A DNA stretch of 64,000 bases from JABSSA01 sp039975755. GTDB taxonomy: Bacteria > Pseudomonadota > Alphaproteobacteria > Rhodobacterales > Rhodobacteraceae. Positions within the stretch are counted from its first letter, which is position 1. Every line of letters starts with the position of its first letter. The notes under the pieces were generated by a model. It was not told where the DNA came from. It worked only from the letters and a program-made list of their open reading frames with translations, and did not search any database. Shown piece after piece: positions 1-9,355 of this stretch. The DNA lies in assembly GCA_039975755.1 (NCBI GenBank), contig JBDWGM010000165.1:1-64000 (forward strand), in the 5' to 3' direction. The position numbers and the translations under genes were made by a program.

Positions 1-1
1 C

Positions 2-667
<666 letters not shown>

Positions 668-719
668 TCGCTTAGACTCCAACAGTCCCCGAAGAATTCG
701 CTTCTACGGCGCTTGGATG

Positions 720-2351
720 TCAGTCCAACGCAAGTAATTCGACGGGGATTTGGTTAAACTGCAACTCTTTGTAGCTTGCTTCCATCAGTGGCGCACAGGC
801 TGGTCGATTGGCTATTTTCCGGGCCAAGTCACGGTATTCCGTGTAGTTGATTCTTAGCCTTCCGTCTTTCGTGCAATTTTCCACGCCTGCAGGCGCGGCA
901 GCGCATTCAAATTCATAAACGCGAAAAGCGCGCAAATAGGGGCAAAATACATCCGCATCAGGATCCAGGGTCAGTATGTAGTCACGCTCTGCGACTTGAT
1001 GATCTTGTCTGGGTGCGTGCTGCAGGACAGCATAGTGCTGCCAGCGTTCAATGCGCCAATTTAGCTCAAACAGATAACTCGTGAGCACAGTGACCGGGTC
1101 CGTTGAATAGTAAATGGCATTGGCGAAAGCGGTGTCTGCTTTTGCTTTGTCGGCGGTGTCATCGGCTCTGCTAAGCTCAAAGGCATAGTCTAACCAATTT
1201 TGCGATGTGTACGGAGCCGCCACCAATCGCCTTTCTAAAATCATGCGGTTCAACTGCGATAGATCTTGGTCTGTTCCAAGCTCAATACGGTTCGGTTCCA
1301 TGCGTTTGGCTTCAATCGCTTTTGCGAGAAAGTCCAAGATCGTCTTGTTTAACGGGTCCTTTTCGAGACGTGCCAACGCAGGTTCGAACCCATTGCCCAG
1401 AATTTCGTCCGACAAATAGGGATCTTCGCTACTGTTTCGTGGTGCTATCATGTCCCACCGACTTGCCAAGTCTACATAGTCCCATGGCTGCGGATGACTA
1501 CGGATGAAGGAACGAGCGAATTTGATATCTTCGGGTGTTTTGTGTGACTTGATCCACGGATTTGCGATAAATCGCACACGCATTTCGTCCAAAGCACTGT
1601 CAAGAGCCGCATCTTCGCGCGCCTCGTCCAACCACTTAGCAGCTTGTCGCATATAGAACTTACCCAACCCAAAATAGTAGCAGCGCAGTGTCATATCGAT
1701 CTGACTTTCGGGCGGTACAAATGGGGCAAACTCTTCACAGAGTTCTTTCACATCTTGCGGTTCGCCCCCCCAGCCGGGATTAGCTGCATACAGACCACGA
1801 GACACAGACCCCCAATTCGGGTGCTTCCGCATAACCAATCGCAGTGTCAGAAGCGGGTCGCGCATTCCTTGAATGTACACCGGCATTGTTATCATGGCGT
1901 CAGAAGCCGGAATTAAGTCCGGGTCCAATTTGTACGCGCGACGCGCGTGTTTCGCCGCGCTACGATTTTGAGCATTGAATTCTGAATACGCGTCGCGATG
2001 AATTGATCGGCGCACTTCGGGACCTCGCATCAGTGCTGCACGTACTTGTATATTCCAAGCTAAAGCAATGTGAGCAAATGCACTTTCGGGATTGGCATCC
2101 ACCCAAGACCGAAGAGTCCGAGCCACGTCGGGATGGGTGCTCTGCAAAGGTCGCATAAGGTCGCGCATGTCATCTGCAGAGATTTCTTTTGCAAGATACC
2201 GTTCTTGAGCTTGCACAAACACGTTTTCCAACGCTTCAAAATCTCCGCTCACCGCATATTCGAACACTTGCTCTTCGGTTTTGTTTGCCGCAGCCACAGT
2301 CGTACCAAAAGCAAAGCACATACAAATACAAAGCTTGAAAAAAATTCGCAT
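720..2351 (-). CDS. Secreted DUF4034-like protein of unknown function
   Basis: A 543-residue protein that starts with a signal peptide (MRIFFKLCICMCFAFG...VAAA, cut near residue 22), so it is probably periplasmic. The body is helical and repeat-like, with tryptophan- and arginine-rich segments such as ALAWNIQVRAALMRG and HPNWGSVSRGLYAANPGWGG. That arrangement resembles the DUF4034 family, whose function is unknown to me. Several cysteines in the last 80 residues could form disulfides. The ATG is preceded by GGAG at good spacing. It stands alone: ureG lies upstream on the same strand after about 270 bases and the formaldehyde dehydrogenase converges from the other side. The family call is from memory of the pattern; the export call is firmer. 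Confidence 0.6.
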   Translation of the reverse strand: MRIFFKLCICMCFAFGTTVAAANKTEEQVFEYAVSGDFEALENVFVQAQERYLAKEISADDMRDLMRPLQSTHPDVARTLRSWVDANPESAFAHIALAWNIQVRAALMRGPEVRRSIHRDAYSEFNAQNRSAAKHARRAYKLDPDLIPASDAMITMPVYIQGMRDPLLTLRLVMRKHPNWGSVSRGLYAANPGWGGEPQDVKELCEEFAPFVPPESQIDMTLRCYYFGLGKFYMRQAAKWLDEAREDAALDSALDEMRVRFIANPWIKSHKTPEDIKFARSFIRSHPQPWDYVDLASRWDMIAPRNSSEDPYLSDEILGNGFEPALARLEKDPLNKTILDFLAKAIEAKRMEPNRIELGTDQDLSQLNRMILERRLVAAPYTSQNWLDYAFELSRADDTADKAKADTAFANAIYYSTDPVTVLTSYLFELNWRIERWQHYAVLQHAPRQDHQVAERDYILTLDPDADVFCPYLRAFRVYEFECAAAPAGVENCTKDGRLRINYTEYRDLARKIANRPACAPLMEASYKELQFNQIPVELLALD

Positions 2352-2620
2352 AACGGGTGTCTCCGATTGATCATCACAATCCTGTTATGGTTTTGTGGCG
2401 AAAATTTGGAGAAGATCGTTCCCGTTCAGCGAGAAGGCCGATAAAATCCTGATACGATGCCGGATTACGCAATTCCCAACGTCTTGCGTTGCGTACGTAA
2501 CCTCAAACCACGAAAGCTGGTCAAATTGGCCGACCAATGCGACAGCCCCAACTGAACAGCACACTGAATATGGGTATTCATATGCGGTCGTTGAAACGAT
2601 GACGCGTTCTGTTTTAGGGA

Positions 2621-3247
2621 TCAGGCCGCTTGAAACCCTAGACCGGAAATTTGACGCACATGTGACAGTATCTCGTCAACGCCAGTTCCATGACGCAGAG
2701 CGGAAAACACAAATGGTTTTCCAGAGCGCATCCGCGTTGCATCCCGATCCATTACATCGAGCGACGCACCGACATGCGGCGCAAGGTCCGTTTTGTTGAT
2801 GATCAGCAAGTCGGATTTGGTAATCGCAGGACCGCCTTTGCGCGGAATTTCTTCTCCGGCGGCGGTGTCGATGACGTATAATGTTATATCCGCCAATTCA
2901 GGTGAAAAGGTTGCGGATAAATTGTCACCACCCGATTCAATCAAAATAACTTCCACATCTGGATGACGTTCCCGCATCTGAGCGACAGCCGCCAAATTGA
3001 TCGAGGCGTCTTCGCGAATGGCCGTGTGTGGGCAGCCCCCGGTTTCCACACCAATGATGCGATCATTCGGCAGAATTTGGCGCCGCATCAATTCTTCGGC
3101 GTCTTCTCGGGTGTAAATGTCGTTGGTGATGACCCCGATGGAATGTTGATCCTTGAGAGCTTTGGCAAGCTCTGCCGTTAGGGTGGTTTTACCTGCACCA
3201 ACAGGGCCACCAATTCCGATGCGCAATGGACCATTCATTTGGGTCAT
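2621..3247 (-). CDS. ureG: Urease accessory GTPase UreG
   Basis: UreG is a SIMIBI-class GTPase that drives nickel insertion into apo-urease, together with UreF, UreD and UreE. At 208 residues it has normal length. It shows the P-loop GPVGAGKTTL near residue 14, the metal-binding CPH motif (ETGGCPHTAIREDAS), the switch-type ESGGDNL, and the guanine-specificity motif NKTDL. Its ATG overlaps the ureF stop by four bases (ATGA), so the two are translationally coupled. An in-frame ATG three codons later (MNGPLRIG) is an alternative start. It is the last gene of ureE-ureF-ureG. Confidence 0.96.
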   Translation of the reverse strand: MTQMNGPLRIGIGGPVGAGKTTLTAELAKALKDQHSIGVITNDIYTREDAEELMRRQILPNDRIIGVETGGCPHTAIREDASINLAAVAQMRERHPDVEVILIESGGDNLSATFSPELADITLYVIDTAAGEEIPRKGGPAITKSDLLIINKTDLAPHVGASLDVMDRDATRMRSGKPFVFSALRHGTGVDEILSHVRQISGLGFQAA

Positions 3248-3882
3248 GTTCGGAAAATCCTTGTGTCCAGTGTTTCATGTCGCATCGAGGCGATGTCGGA
3301 TGCAAAGGCCGATGAGGATATCGCGCTGAGCGGGGTCGCCAAAGCATCTGCGCAAATGTCGTCAATGTATTCGGATAGGTTTGACAAAACACGTTGCCCT
3401 TCGGTCTGCCCCAATGGGACCAGGCGCACGGCAACAGAAACCAAATTTGATAGCGTTGCGTGCAGGAAAACGCGGGCGGTTTGTTCAATCGGTATTTGTT
3501 TGGCCTGTGCTGCGGCGCCTACGGCCACAGGGTATGTAAACCTTGGCAAATCAAGCGACCAAAGCGCATTTACGGTATCACAAAATGCTGCCCCTTGCAG
3601 ATCGGTTTCCTTTAGACGTTCGGCGCTTGGGCAGAATGCACGCGCGATTGCATCGATATTTAACCGGTCATCGATGGACGCTGCATAGCTTGCATTCAGT
3701 ATAACGACGTCGGACTGTGCTGTGCCGTAAGTGCAGATATCTTTCAACCATTCTTCAAGATGGGCGGCGCTTTTGATCCGGTCTGCGACGATCTTGGTTT
3801 CGAGTCCGCTAGAATAGGCAAACGCCCCGATCGGAAAGGACGGCGACATCCATTGCACAAGATGCAACAGCGGATCAGTCAT
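3244..3882 (-). CDS. ureF: Urease accessory protein UreF
   Basis: UreF joins UreD and UreG in the urease activation complex. I start it at the ATG of MTDPLLHLVQW, giving 212 residues. The frame runs open further upstream, but the extra N-terminus would only be the ureE histidine tail read in another frame. The diagnostic UreF N-terminus SPSFPIGAFAYSSGLE is present around residues 13-28, and LVSVAVRLVPLGQTEGQRVL is the conserved C-terminal helix. Its start overlaps the end of ureE by 8 bases and its stop overlaps the ureG start by 4. Confidence 0.93.
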   Translation of the reverse strand: MTDPLLHLVQWMSPSFPIGAFAYSSGLETKIVADRIKSAAHLEEWLKDICTYGTAQSDVVILNASYAASIDDRLNIDAIARAFCPSAERLKETDLQGAAFCDTVNALWSLDLPRFTYPVAVGAAAQAKQIPIEQTARVFLHATLSNLVSVAVRLVPLGQTEGQRVLSNLSEYIDDICADALATPLSAISSSAFASDIASMRHETLDTRIFRT

Positions 3883-4375
3883 GTGAATGCGAATGCCCGT
3901 TTTGGTGCCCGCTTTGGTTCCCGTCATCATGCTGGTGGCCATGGCTGTGACTGTGTGTGCGCCCAAACCCATATGCGCCACCTTCTGGTGTGAATGGTTC
4001 GGTCACGTCACGCACATTGGCCCCAATTCTGCTGAGCATGTCGGCCATAACGTGATCTTGCTGAATCAAAAGGCGGGTGTTTTCGATCTGGCAGGGTGTG
4101 TGCCGATTGCCAATGTGCCAGGCAATACGCGGCAGGTCGTCTCCGGTGACTTCGATCAGTGCTTCGGGGGCGGCCAGAACTGTGATTTCGCCGTTCTGTG
4201 TGACCAAGACGCCACCATGATCCAAAGATGTTGTGTTTGGCAAATCGACAAGAAGTGATGCACCCGATTGCAGCGTTAGAACCTTGCGCCGAAGAAAACG
4301 ATCTTCGTACGTCAAATACACTTCATCCAGCGGTTTGGCGTGGGCGTGATCGTGAAAGGACTGTGCGATCAACAT
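3875..4375 (-). CDS. ureE: Urease accessory nickel metallochaperone UreE
   Basis: UreE delivers nickel to the urease activation complex. The 166-residue protein has the usual two domains: an N-terminal peptide-binding part (YLTYEDRFLRRKVLTLQSG) and a metal-binding part with WHIGNRHTPCQI and ADMLSRIGANVRDVTEPF. A histidine-rich nickel-binding tail (HSHSHGHQHDD ... HSHSHD) occupies the last 28 residues. It is the first gene of ureE-F-G. No ureA, ureB, ureC or ureD lies next to it; the upstream same-strand gene is an unrelated surface protein 166 bases away, so ureE probably has its own promoter. Confidence 0.93.
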   Translation of the reverse strand: MLIAQSFHDHAHAKPLDEVYLTYEDRFLRRKVLTLQSGASLLVDLPNTTSLDHGGVLVTQNGEITVLAAPEALIEVTGDDLPRIAWHIGNRHTPCQIENTRLLIQQDHVMADMLSRIGANVRDVTEPFTPEGGAYGFGRTHSHSHGHQHDDGNQSGHQNGHSHSHD

Positions 4376-4541
4376 GAAGGAACTCTGCGAACTTGGGCCG
4401 TTCCGAAATCGTAGAGATCAGGGCCCGAAAAGGTGGTTTTTGAAGTCATCACTATCATCCGCGCAATCTGTCCGACTGCGTGGATAAGAGCTACCCATGA
4501 GGATAGCAATTGTGGTCATGTTTTGAGTGGGTGCTTAAATT

Positions 4542-5234
4542 TTAGGCGATCTTGTTTTTGCGCTGCTTCCGCATTGCGGCCGCACCTGCAAACGCTCCCA
4601 TTGCCAACATCAAACCAAGACCGCTGGCTGGCAATGGAACCGGTGTTAGCGAATCAGTTGCATCAGCATCAACGCCGTCTTCGTTTTCCGCGACAGCTTC
4701 TTCATCCGTAGCTTCCAGTGGTTCTTGACCATCAAAAAACGGTTGAACCGATGGTGTGCCACCAGTCCCGGAAGATGCGGCGCTGGTTGCCTGCTCAAGA
4801 GTCAGACCACTTGATCGCGGTTCTTCCACTCTTTCGAAGTCAACTTGAGCGCTGACACTGGTTTCTACACTGGTGCCATCTGAGGTCGCTTTGGCTGCTG
4901 ATGTTTTAACGGCAACATTGCCTGTAAAGCGGAACACAGATTCTTCCAGCGTGTTCAGTGTGTTACTTGCTGCGCCCGCGGCGCTCGCGCCTAGAGAAAT
5001 CGCAAGTGATGCAATGTCAGGCATCGTTACCGGCGCCCCGACGGGATATTGATCATCTGTTGCATCGTACGTAGCAGTCGGCGGAGTGCTGGAGATGTAG
5101 CCTAGGGCGTCGACTAAGTTCTCAGAAGGTTCAGGGACATCCCAAAACTCATCGTTATTTGTTGCCGCTTGTGCAGGTGCTCCAAACAAAAACATGCCAG
5201 CAACCATGCTGGTCAACGCGCCCCGTAAAAACAT
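4542..5234 (-). CDS. Secreted protein with VPLPA-type C-terminal sorting signal
   Basis: A 230-residue exported protein. It starts with a signal peptide (MFLRGALTSMVAGMFLFGAPAQA, cut at about residue 23). It ends with a PEP-CTERM-like tripartite signal: the VPLPASG motif near residue 199, a hydrophobic helix (LGLMLAMGAFAGAAA) and a basic tail (RKQRKNK). In VPLPA-CTERM families this tail is thought to be handled by an exosortase/archaeosortase-type enzyme linked to surface or exopolysaccharide export. The middle is acidic and rich in Ser, Thr and Ala, with no domain I recognise. The ATG is preceded by GGGGAG. No sortase gene is seen in the window. Confidence 0.8.
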   Translation of the reverse strand: MFLRGALTSMVAGMFLFGAPAQAATNNDEFWDVPEPSENLVDALGYISSTPPTATYDATDDQYPVGAPVTMPDIASLAISLGASAAGAASNTLNTLEESVFRFTGNVAVKTSAAKATSDGTSVETSVSAQVDFERVEEPRSSGLTLEQATSAASSGTGGTPSVQPFFDGQEPLEATDEEAVAENEDGVDADATDSLTPVPLPASGLGLMLAMGAFAGAAAMRKQRKNKIA

Positions 5235-5563
5235 TCTCTTTCACTCCCCGTGTGAACCGATTGATTTTTCCCAAGAGCAATTATGACGCGATTCGACTAA
5301 TAAGCCAAATAAAAGAAACAATCGGCGAAATTCCGGACATGCAATATGTGGCTGAATTACATCCGATATGCATTTGAACTGCTTGAGTTTCTAGAGCCGA
5401 GGTTGGTTAAGGATAACTTGATTGGGCACCGCACACTCTCAGAACCTGATGTCACCCTTGAATGCTAAGCAACTCGAATGATCAGCGCTTGACTTGGCAT
5501 TGCAAGTAGCCGTCCTTCTTCAGATGAAGGTCAATCTGAATAAGAATCTACGCACAAATGGTA
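5235..5563. other. Intergenic region, no gene seen
   Basis: About 330 bases between the start of the VPLPA protein and the end of cobF, noticeably more AT-rich than the flanking genes. It should hold the promoter of the VPLPA gene (minus strand) and the end of the cobF transcript. I see no convincing ORF, strong hairpin or -35/-10 pair, only a weak near-palindrome around 5338-5372. Confidence 0.4.
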
Positions 5564-6313
5564 TCAGATACGGCGCAGCAGATACGTGTCCATGATCCAT
5601 CCGTGCTGTTCGCGGGCGGCTTTGCGGGTGTTTACAATACGCGCAGCTGTGTCCGCCAATGGGCCACTTTCCAGTATCTGTTCTGGCATACCAAGAAATG
5701 CACCCCACCAAATATGCAGGGCGTCATCTGTCAGTGATTGAAAGCTTGCTTCACCATCCAGCATGACAGCAACAGTTTCTGCATTGGCCGGCCAACCTTC
5801 GGCGCGCAAACGGCGCCCCGTCGTGATGGTGACAGGTCCATTCACCGTGTTCAGCGGAATGGCATGGGCCGCAGTAAGGGCTTGCAGTGCCGTGACGCCG
5901 GGAACGACACGAATGTTGGGTGGGGGCGACAGCCGCTGCGCGATGCGCATTGTACTGTCATATAATGATGGATCACCCCACACCATAAGCGCCACGGGTT
6001 CATCGATATTGGATGTCGCTAGGGCATCCATCCAACGCGTGGCAATTTGGTCATGCCATTGATCAACGCGATTTAAGTACGGAAGATCGGGATCGCGAAC
6101 GGGGTATTCGAAGGGAATGATTGTTCCGGTCGCACCACAATCGGCAAGGATGCGGGTGCGGATCTCAGCTAGATCATCTTTACCAGTACCCTTTTGGGGC
6201 ATCAGGATCGTATGCGCATCGCGCAAAGCTTGTGCGCCTTCTTGCGTGATATGCGCAAGACTGCCTGTTCCCACACCAACAAGCCACAGGTCTTTGATCA
6301 CATTCTTGCCCAC
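5564..6313 (-). CDS. cobF: Precorrin-6A synthase (deacetylating) CobF
   Basis: CobF methylates precorrin-5 at C-1 using SAM and removes the acetyl group, giving precorrin-6A; it belongs to the aerobic cobalamin route. Its 249 residues have the tetrapyrrole methylase fold, with the GVGTGS loop near residue 13, a long CobF-specific insert (PQKGTGKDDLAEIRTRI, EYPVRDPDLPYL), VWGDPSLYDS, and VVPGVTALQALTAAH. No ATG is available at the N-terminus. GTG at 6313 or a second GTG four codons later are the possible starts. A strong hairpin sits only about 11 bases upstream of the first GTG. Confidence 0.92.
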   Translation of the reverse strand: MGKNVIKDLWLVGVGTGSLAHITQEGAQALRDAHTILMPQKGTGKDDLAEIRTRILADCGATGTIIPFEYPVRDPDLPYLNRVDQWHDQIATRWMDALATSNIDEPVALMVWGDPSLYDSTMRIAQRLSPPPNIRVVPGVTALQALTAAHAIPLNTVNGPVTITTGRRLRAEGWPANAETVAVMLDGEASFQSLTDDALHIWWGAFLGMPEQILESGPLADTAARIVNTRKAAREQHGWIMDTYLLRRI

Positions 6314-6324
6314 ACAAAAGAAAT

Positions 6325-6353
6325 GCCCGGCCCCAAAACTATTGGAGCCGGGC
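6325..6353 (-). terminator. Strong hairpin between cbiM and cobF, likely terminator or attenuator
   Basis: A 7-bp GC stem (GCCCGGC / GCCGGGC) is extended by an inner CCAA/TTGG pairing. On the minus strand it is followed by ATTTCTTTTG. It lies after the cbiM stop and just before the cobF start. It could end the riboswitch-cbiM transcript, or partly attenuate read-through into cobF. Confidence 0.6.
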
Positions 6354-6368
6354 CATAAAAGACAGGTC

Positions 6369-7046
6369 TTAAACTGCGCTGTAAAGGCGCGGTGTGAACA
6401 AACCAGTTAGGGATGTCGAACGTGTCGCTTTGGCGATGGCTAGAATGCCCAGATCAATGACAGGTTCGATAATGACAACCAACATATAGGCTGCACCAAA
6501 GGTCCAAACAGCGCTGAAAGTTTCTGCGCCAACACCCTGACCATAAAACACCCAGAACGCGACCCAAGCGACGACGCCACCTTGATACAATGCGGACAGT
6601 TTCAGAACATCTGCATAGGCAAGATCAACATAGGCCCGGTCTTGCGGAATGATCCGGCGTGCAAGGGCATTCATGGCAAAGAGCGGCACCAAAAGAGTGG
6701 TCGCGTTGACAAAGATCATCGGCATATCGGTTGGTGCAAACAGCGAACCTTGGATCAAAAGTCCAAGGACAAGGCCAAATGCGGCCGGTGCGGCCCCAAG
6801 CAACAAGAACAGCGACGTTGCCAAAATAAAGTGGACTTCGGAAACGCCGACTGGAAAGTGCGGCAGAACTTCAAAGAAAAAGAAGGTGCCAATGGTGGCC
6901 AGTCCGGTTCTTAGCCCGAAAGCGGCGATGTTGCTTTTGGCAATCTCGCCAACGGCAAGTTTTGCGGCGTACCCTGTTGCGCCTGCCGCAGTGGCATAGG
7001 CGAGAGCCATTTTGGCTCCGTCAACAATTCCGGGTTCGATATGCAT
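6369..7046 (-). CDS. cbiM: Cobalt transporter membrane component, CbiM family
   Basis: A 225-residue polytopic inner-membrane protein with about six hydrophobic helices. It starts with MHIEPGIV, and CbiM needs a free N-terminal Met-His for cobalt binding. PVGVSEVHFILATSLFLLLG carries the conserved second histidine region. CbiM is the substrate-binding S component of energy-coupling-factor cobalt importers. The ATG follows AAAGGGACTACC, a good ribosome site. A cobalamin riboswitch lies directly upstream and a hairpin downstream, so it behaves as a single B12-repressed unit. No cbiN, cbiQ or cbiO is adjacent, so partner subunits must be elsewhere. Confidence 0.88.
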   Translation of the reverse strand: MHIEPGIVDGAKMALAYATAAGATGYAAKLAVGEIAKSNIAAFGLRTGLATIGTFFFFEVLPHFPVGVSEVHFILATSLFLLLGAAPAAFGLVLGLLIQGSLFAPTDMPMIFVNATTLLVPLFAMNALARRIIPQDRAYVDLAYADVLKLSALYQGGVVAWVAFWVFYGQGVGAETFSAVWTFGAAYMLVVIIEPVIDLGILAIAKATRSTSLTGLFTPRLYSAV

Positions 7047-7113
7047 GGTAGTCCCTTTCTAAAATGCTGCCCCTCCGGCAGCGAATAAGCGCGCGAACGC
7101 AATTGACGTGTTT

Positions 7114-7270
7114 ACGGCAGGTCTCCTGACTTGTGGGTTGTCGCGCTTTTGGCCTTCCCAGCCCAAGATCGGACCAGTGGATATCCTTGGCGCTCTCCAC
7201 TTACAGTTGCGGGGGCAGTCCGGGGCTTTCACCCGGTTCCCTTTTCAGCCACAAACCGTGGCACCGTAAA
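7114..7270 (-). promoter_or_regulatory. Cobalamin riboswitch upstream of cbiM
   Basis: Read on the minus strand, the element has the standard AdoCbl aptamer features in order. These are the ACGGTGCC start, the GCCCCCGCAACTGT B12-box core (complement at about 7199-7217), the CCACTG loop, GGGAAGG, and a closing AGGAGACCTGCCGT segment at 7114-7127. It lies between the cobA stop and the cbiM start, 68 bases from the cbiM ATG. It should repress cobalt uptake when adenosylcobalamin is plentiful. Confidence 0.95.
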
Positions 7271-7319
7271 AAATACTTAGCTTGGAAAACGAAACTCGCA
7301 CAAGCGCAAAGAGCGACAT

Positions 7320-8039
7320 TTAAGCCTCTGCGAGCGGCCCAAATACGATCAACGCAGGTTGCGAGCTGATTTCAGCCTCAAGGCTGGTGGCAAGGTCTGT
7401 GACAGTGGATCGAGTGATGCGTTGATCCGGCCCACTTACGTCTTCGGCCAGAATGGCAGGCTGGTCTGCAGGCAGGCCCAATTCAATTAAGGTCGCGCAC
7501 AACTTTGGAAAGGTGCGTTTTCCCATAAAAATCACGGTGGAGGCTGTGGGGTCGGCCAAAGCCTTTAGGTCAATGTCTTTTGGCAACTGCCCGGATGCGT
7601 CATGTCCGGTGACGAATTGAACGCGTCGCGCGGTCATGCGTCGCGTCAACGGTATGCCAGCCGCCGCCGCCGCTGCGCATGCAGAAGGAATGCCGGGAAT
7701 GATCTCGTATTCTATATCGGCCTCGCGCAAGGCGATCAGTTCTTCTTCGAGGCGGCCAAAAATACCGCTGTCACCGGATTTCAAACGCACCACACGTTGG
7801 CCCATTTTGGCGTAATCGACCAAAAGGCGACTGACATGGTGCTGCTTCGGCGAGGGGCGACCGGCACGTTTCCCGACGCCAACCAAATCTGCACCATTGC
7901 GCGCGTGTTCCAAAATGGGCCCCGAGGACAAATCATCGAACAACACAGCATCCGCCCGCTTCAGGCGATCAACGGCCTTTAGGGTCAGCAATTCCGGATC
8001 GCCGGGACCTGACCCGACAAAGCTGACAAACCCGCTCAT
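7320..8039 (-). CDS. cobA: Uroporphyrinogen-III C-methyltransferase CobA
   Basis: CobA uses two SAM to turn uroporphyrinogen III into precorrin-2, the branch point to corrins and sirohaem. The 239-residue protein is a single-domain enzyme, not a CysG fusion. Motifs are GSGPGDPELLTLKA near residue 9, VRLKSGDSGIFGR around 84-96, PGIPSACAAAAAAGIPLT, and FMGKRT. It is the last gene of cobL-E-M-B-A; its ATG overlaps the cobB stop by four bases. The next downstream element is the cbiM riboswitch. Confidence 0.96.
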   Translation of the reverse strand: MSGFVSFVGSGPGDPELLTLKAVDRLKRADAVLFDDLSSGPILEHARNGADLVGVGKRAGRPSPKQHHVSRLLVDYAKMGQRVVRLKSGDSGIFGRLEEELIALREADIEYEIIPGIPSACAAAAAAGIPLTRRMTARRVQFVTGHDASGQLPKDIDLKALADPTASTVIFMGKRTFPKLCATLIELGLPADQPAILAEDVSGPDQRITRSTVTDLATSLEAEISSQPALIVFGPLAEA

Positions 8040-9355
8040 TTGTTGCCCTCAGTGGTGATCATGTGGAAAAAGGTTCCGGTCACGTGACCGCGGTGTGATC
8101 CGGTTTCAGGCACCGCGTTTCCATCTGCATCCGCCACGCGGGCCAATGGTGCGTCAGGCTGATCCAAAATCGAGGAATAATGGAATTCATGGCCGCGCAA
8201 AACGGTGCCTTTTGCAAGGCCCGGCATTTGCGCATCTAGGGTCGCTTGTCGATATCCAAGATGGAATTTCCGTTTTTCATAGCTGGTGACCAAGCCCAAT
8301 AAGCCAGCCATCTGATGTGCATGACCTTCCTTGTCGATCAATGTTTTACCCAAGGCCATGTAGCCACCGCATTCACCATGAACAGGACGGGTTTCGGCGT
8401 GCTTACGCAACCCATCCTGATAGGCATTCGCCGCAGTAAGTTGGCCCGCATGCAATTCCGGGTACCCACCCGGCAACCAAACCAGATCGGCCGATGGGTC
8501 GGGTGCCTGATCAGCCAGCGGTGAAAACGGCAAGATTTCCGCGCCTGCATCGCGCCACCCTTTCAGGATATGCGGGTAGGTAAATGAAAACGCAGCGTCT
8601 CGGGCCAATGCGATCCGTTGGGCGGGCGGTTGGGGCAGGGCACCGGATGTATCAGGGATAGATTGGCCAAGTGCGGCTGATCGAATGGCCTCTAGATCGA
8701 CATTGTCGCGTAGGAATGTCGCATACCCGGAAATCGCGGCCTCTAGATCGGGGTGTTCTACGGCTTGTATCAAGCCAAGATGCCGTTCAGGAAGGGTTAG
8801 ATCACCGCGGCGTGGCAGAGATCCCAAAACCTTGATACCGGCTTGATCCATTCCAACGCGAGCAAGGCGTTCGTGGCGCGGACTTGCGACCCGGTTCAGG
8901 ATCACGCCAGCAAATGGCAAATCGGGATTATAGGTCTTGAACCCCAATGCAGTTGCAGCAGCTGATTGCGCTTGTCCACTGACATCGACAACCAAAATGA
9001 CAGGCCAGCCCATCTGTTTGGCTGTTTCCGCACTGCTTCCGAAACCGCTTTGCCCACGTGTGGCAACACCATCATAAAGGCCCATGGATCCTTCGGCGAT
9101 GCAAATATCTGCCCCGTTTGCCTGAGACGAGATGGCGTTGAACAAGCCGCTATCCATGGCCCATGTGTCCAGATTGAACGACGCATGCCCACTGGCGGCC
9201 AGATGAAAGGCCGGGTCAATGTAATCAGGTCCCGATTTGAACGGTTGAACGCGCAACCCGTCATCAGATAGCGCCCGCAATAACCCCAGCATCACCGTCG
9301 TTTTGCCAGTGCCCGAAGACGGAGCCGAGATCATTAGTCCACGTTGTTCAATCAT
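8036..9355 (-). CDS. cobB: Hydrogenobyrinic / cobyrinic acid a,c-diamide synthase CobB
   Basis: CobB amidates the a and c side chains of hydrogenobyrinic acid using glutamine and ATP. With the start at MIEQRGLMIS it has 439 residues, normal for the family; an ATG two codons earlier is also possible, and the longer open frame upstream lies inside cobM. The N-terminal ATPase domain has SAPSSGTGKTT and KSGPDYIDP. The C-terminal class I glutamine amidotransferase domain has its nucleophile in GECGGYMALG and a histidine in the HEFHYS segment. It overlaps cobM by 8 bases and cobA by 4. Confidence 0.95.
   Translation of the reverse strand: MIEQRGLMISAPSSGTGKTTVMLGLLRALSDDGLRVQPFKSGPDYIDPAFHLAASGHASFNLDTWAMDSGLFNAISSQANGADICIAEGSMGLYDGVATRGQSGFGSSAETAKQMGWPVILVVDVSGQAQSAAATALGFKTYNPDLPFAGVILNRVASPRHERLARVGMDQAGIKVLGSLPRRGDLTLPERHLGLIQAVEHPDLEAAISGYATFLRDNVDLEAIRSAALGQSIPDTSGALPQPPAQRIALARDAAFSFTYPHILKGWRDAGAEILPFSPLADQAPDPSADLVWLPGGYPELHAGQLTAANAYQDGLRKHAETRPVHGECGGYMALGKTLIDKEGHAHQMAGLLGLVTSYEKRKFHLGYRQATLDAQMPGLAKGTVLRGHEFHYSSILDQPDAPLARVADADGNAVPETGSHRGHVTGTFFHMITTEGNK

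Noticed and set aside
1205..2444. Plus-strand ORFs opposite the DUF4034 gene
   Set aside because: They are antisense shadows of a long signal-peptide-bearing minus-strand gene and lack ribosome sites.
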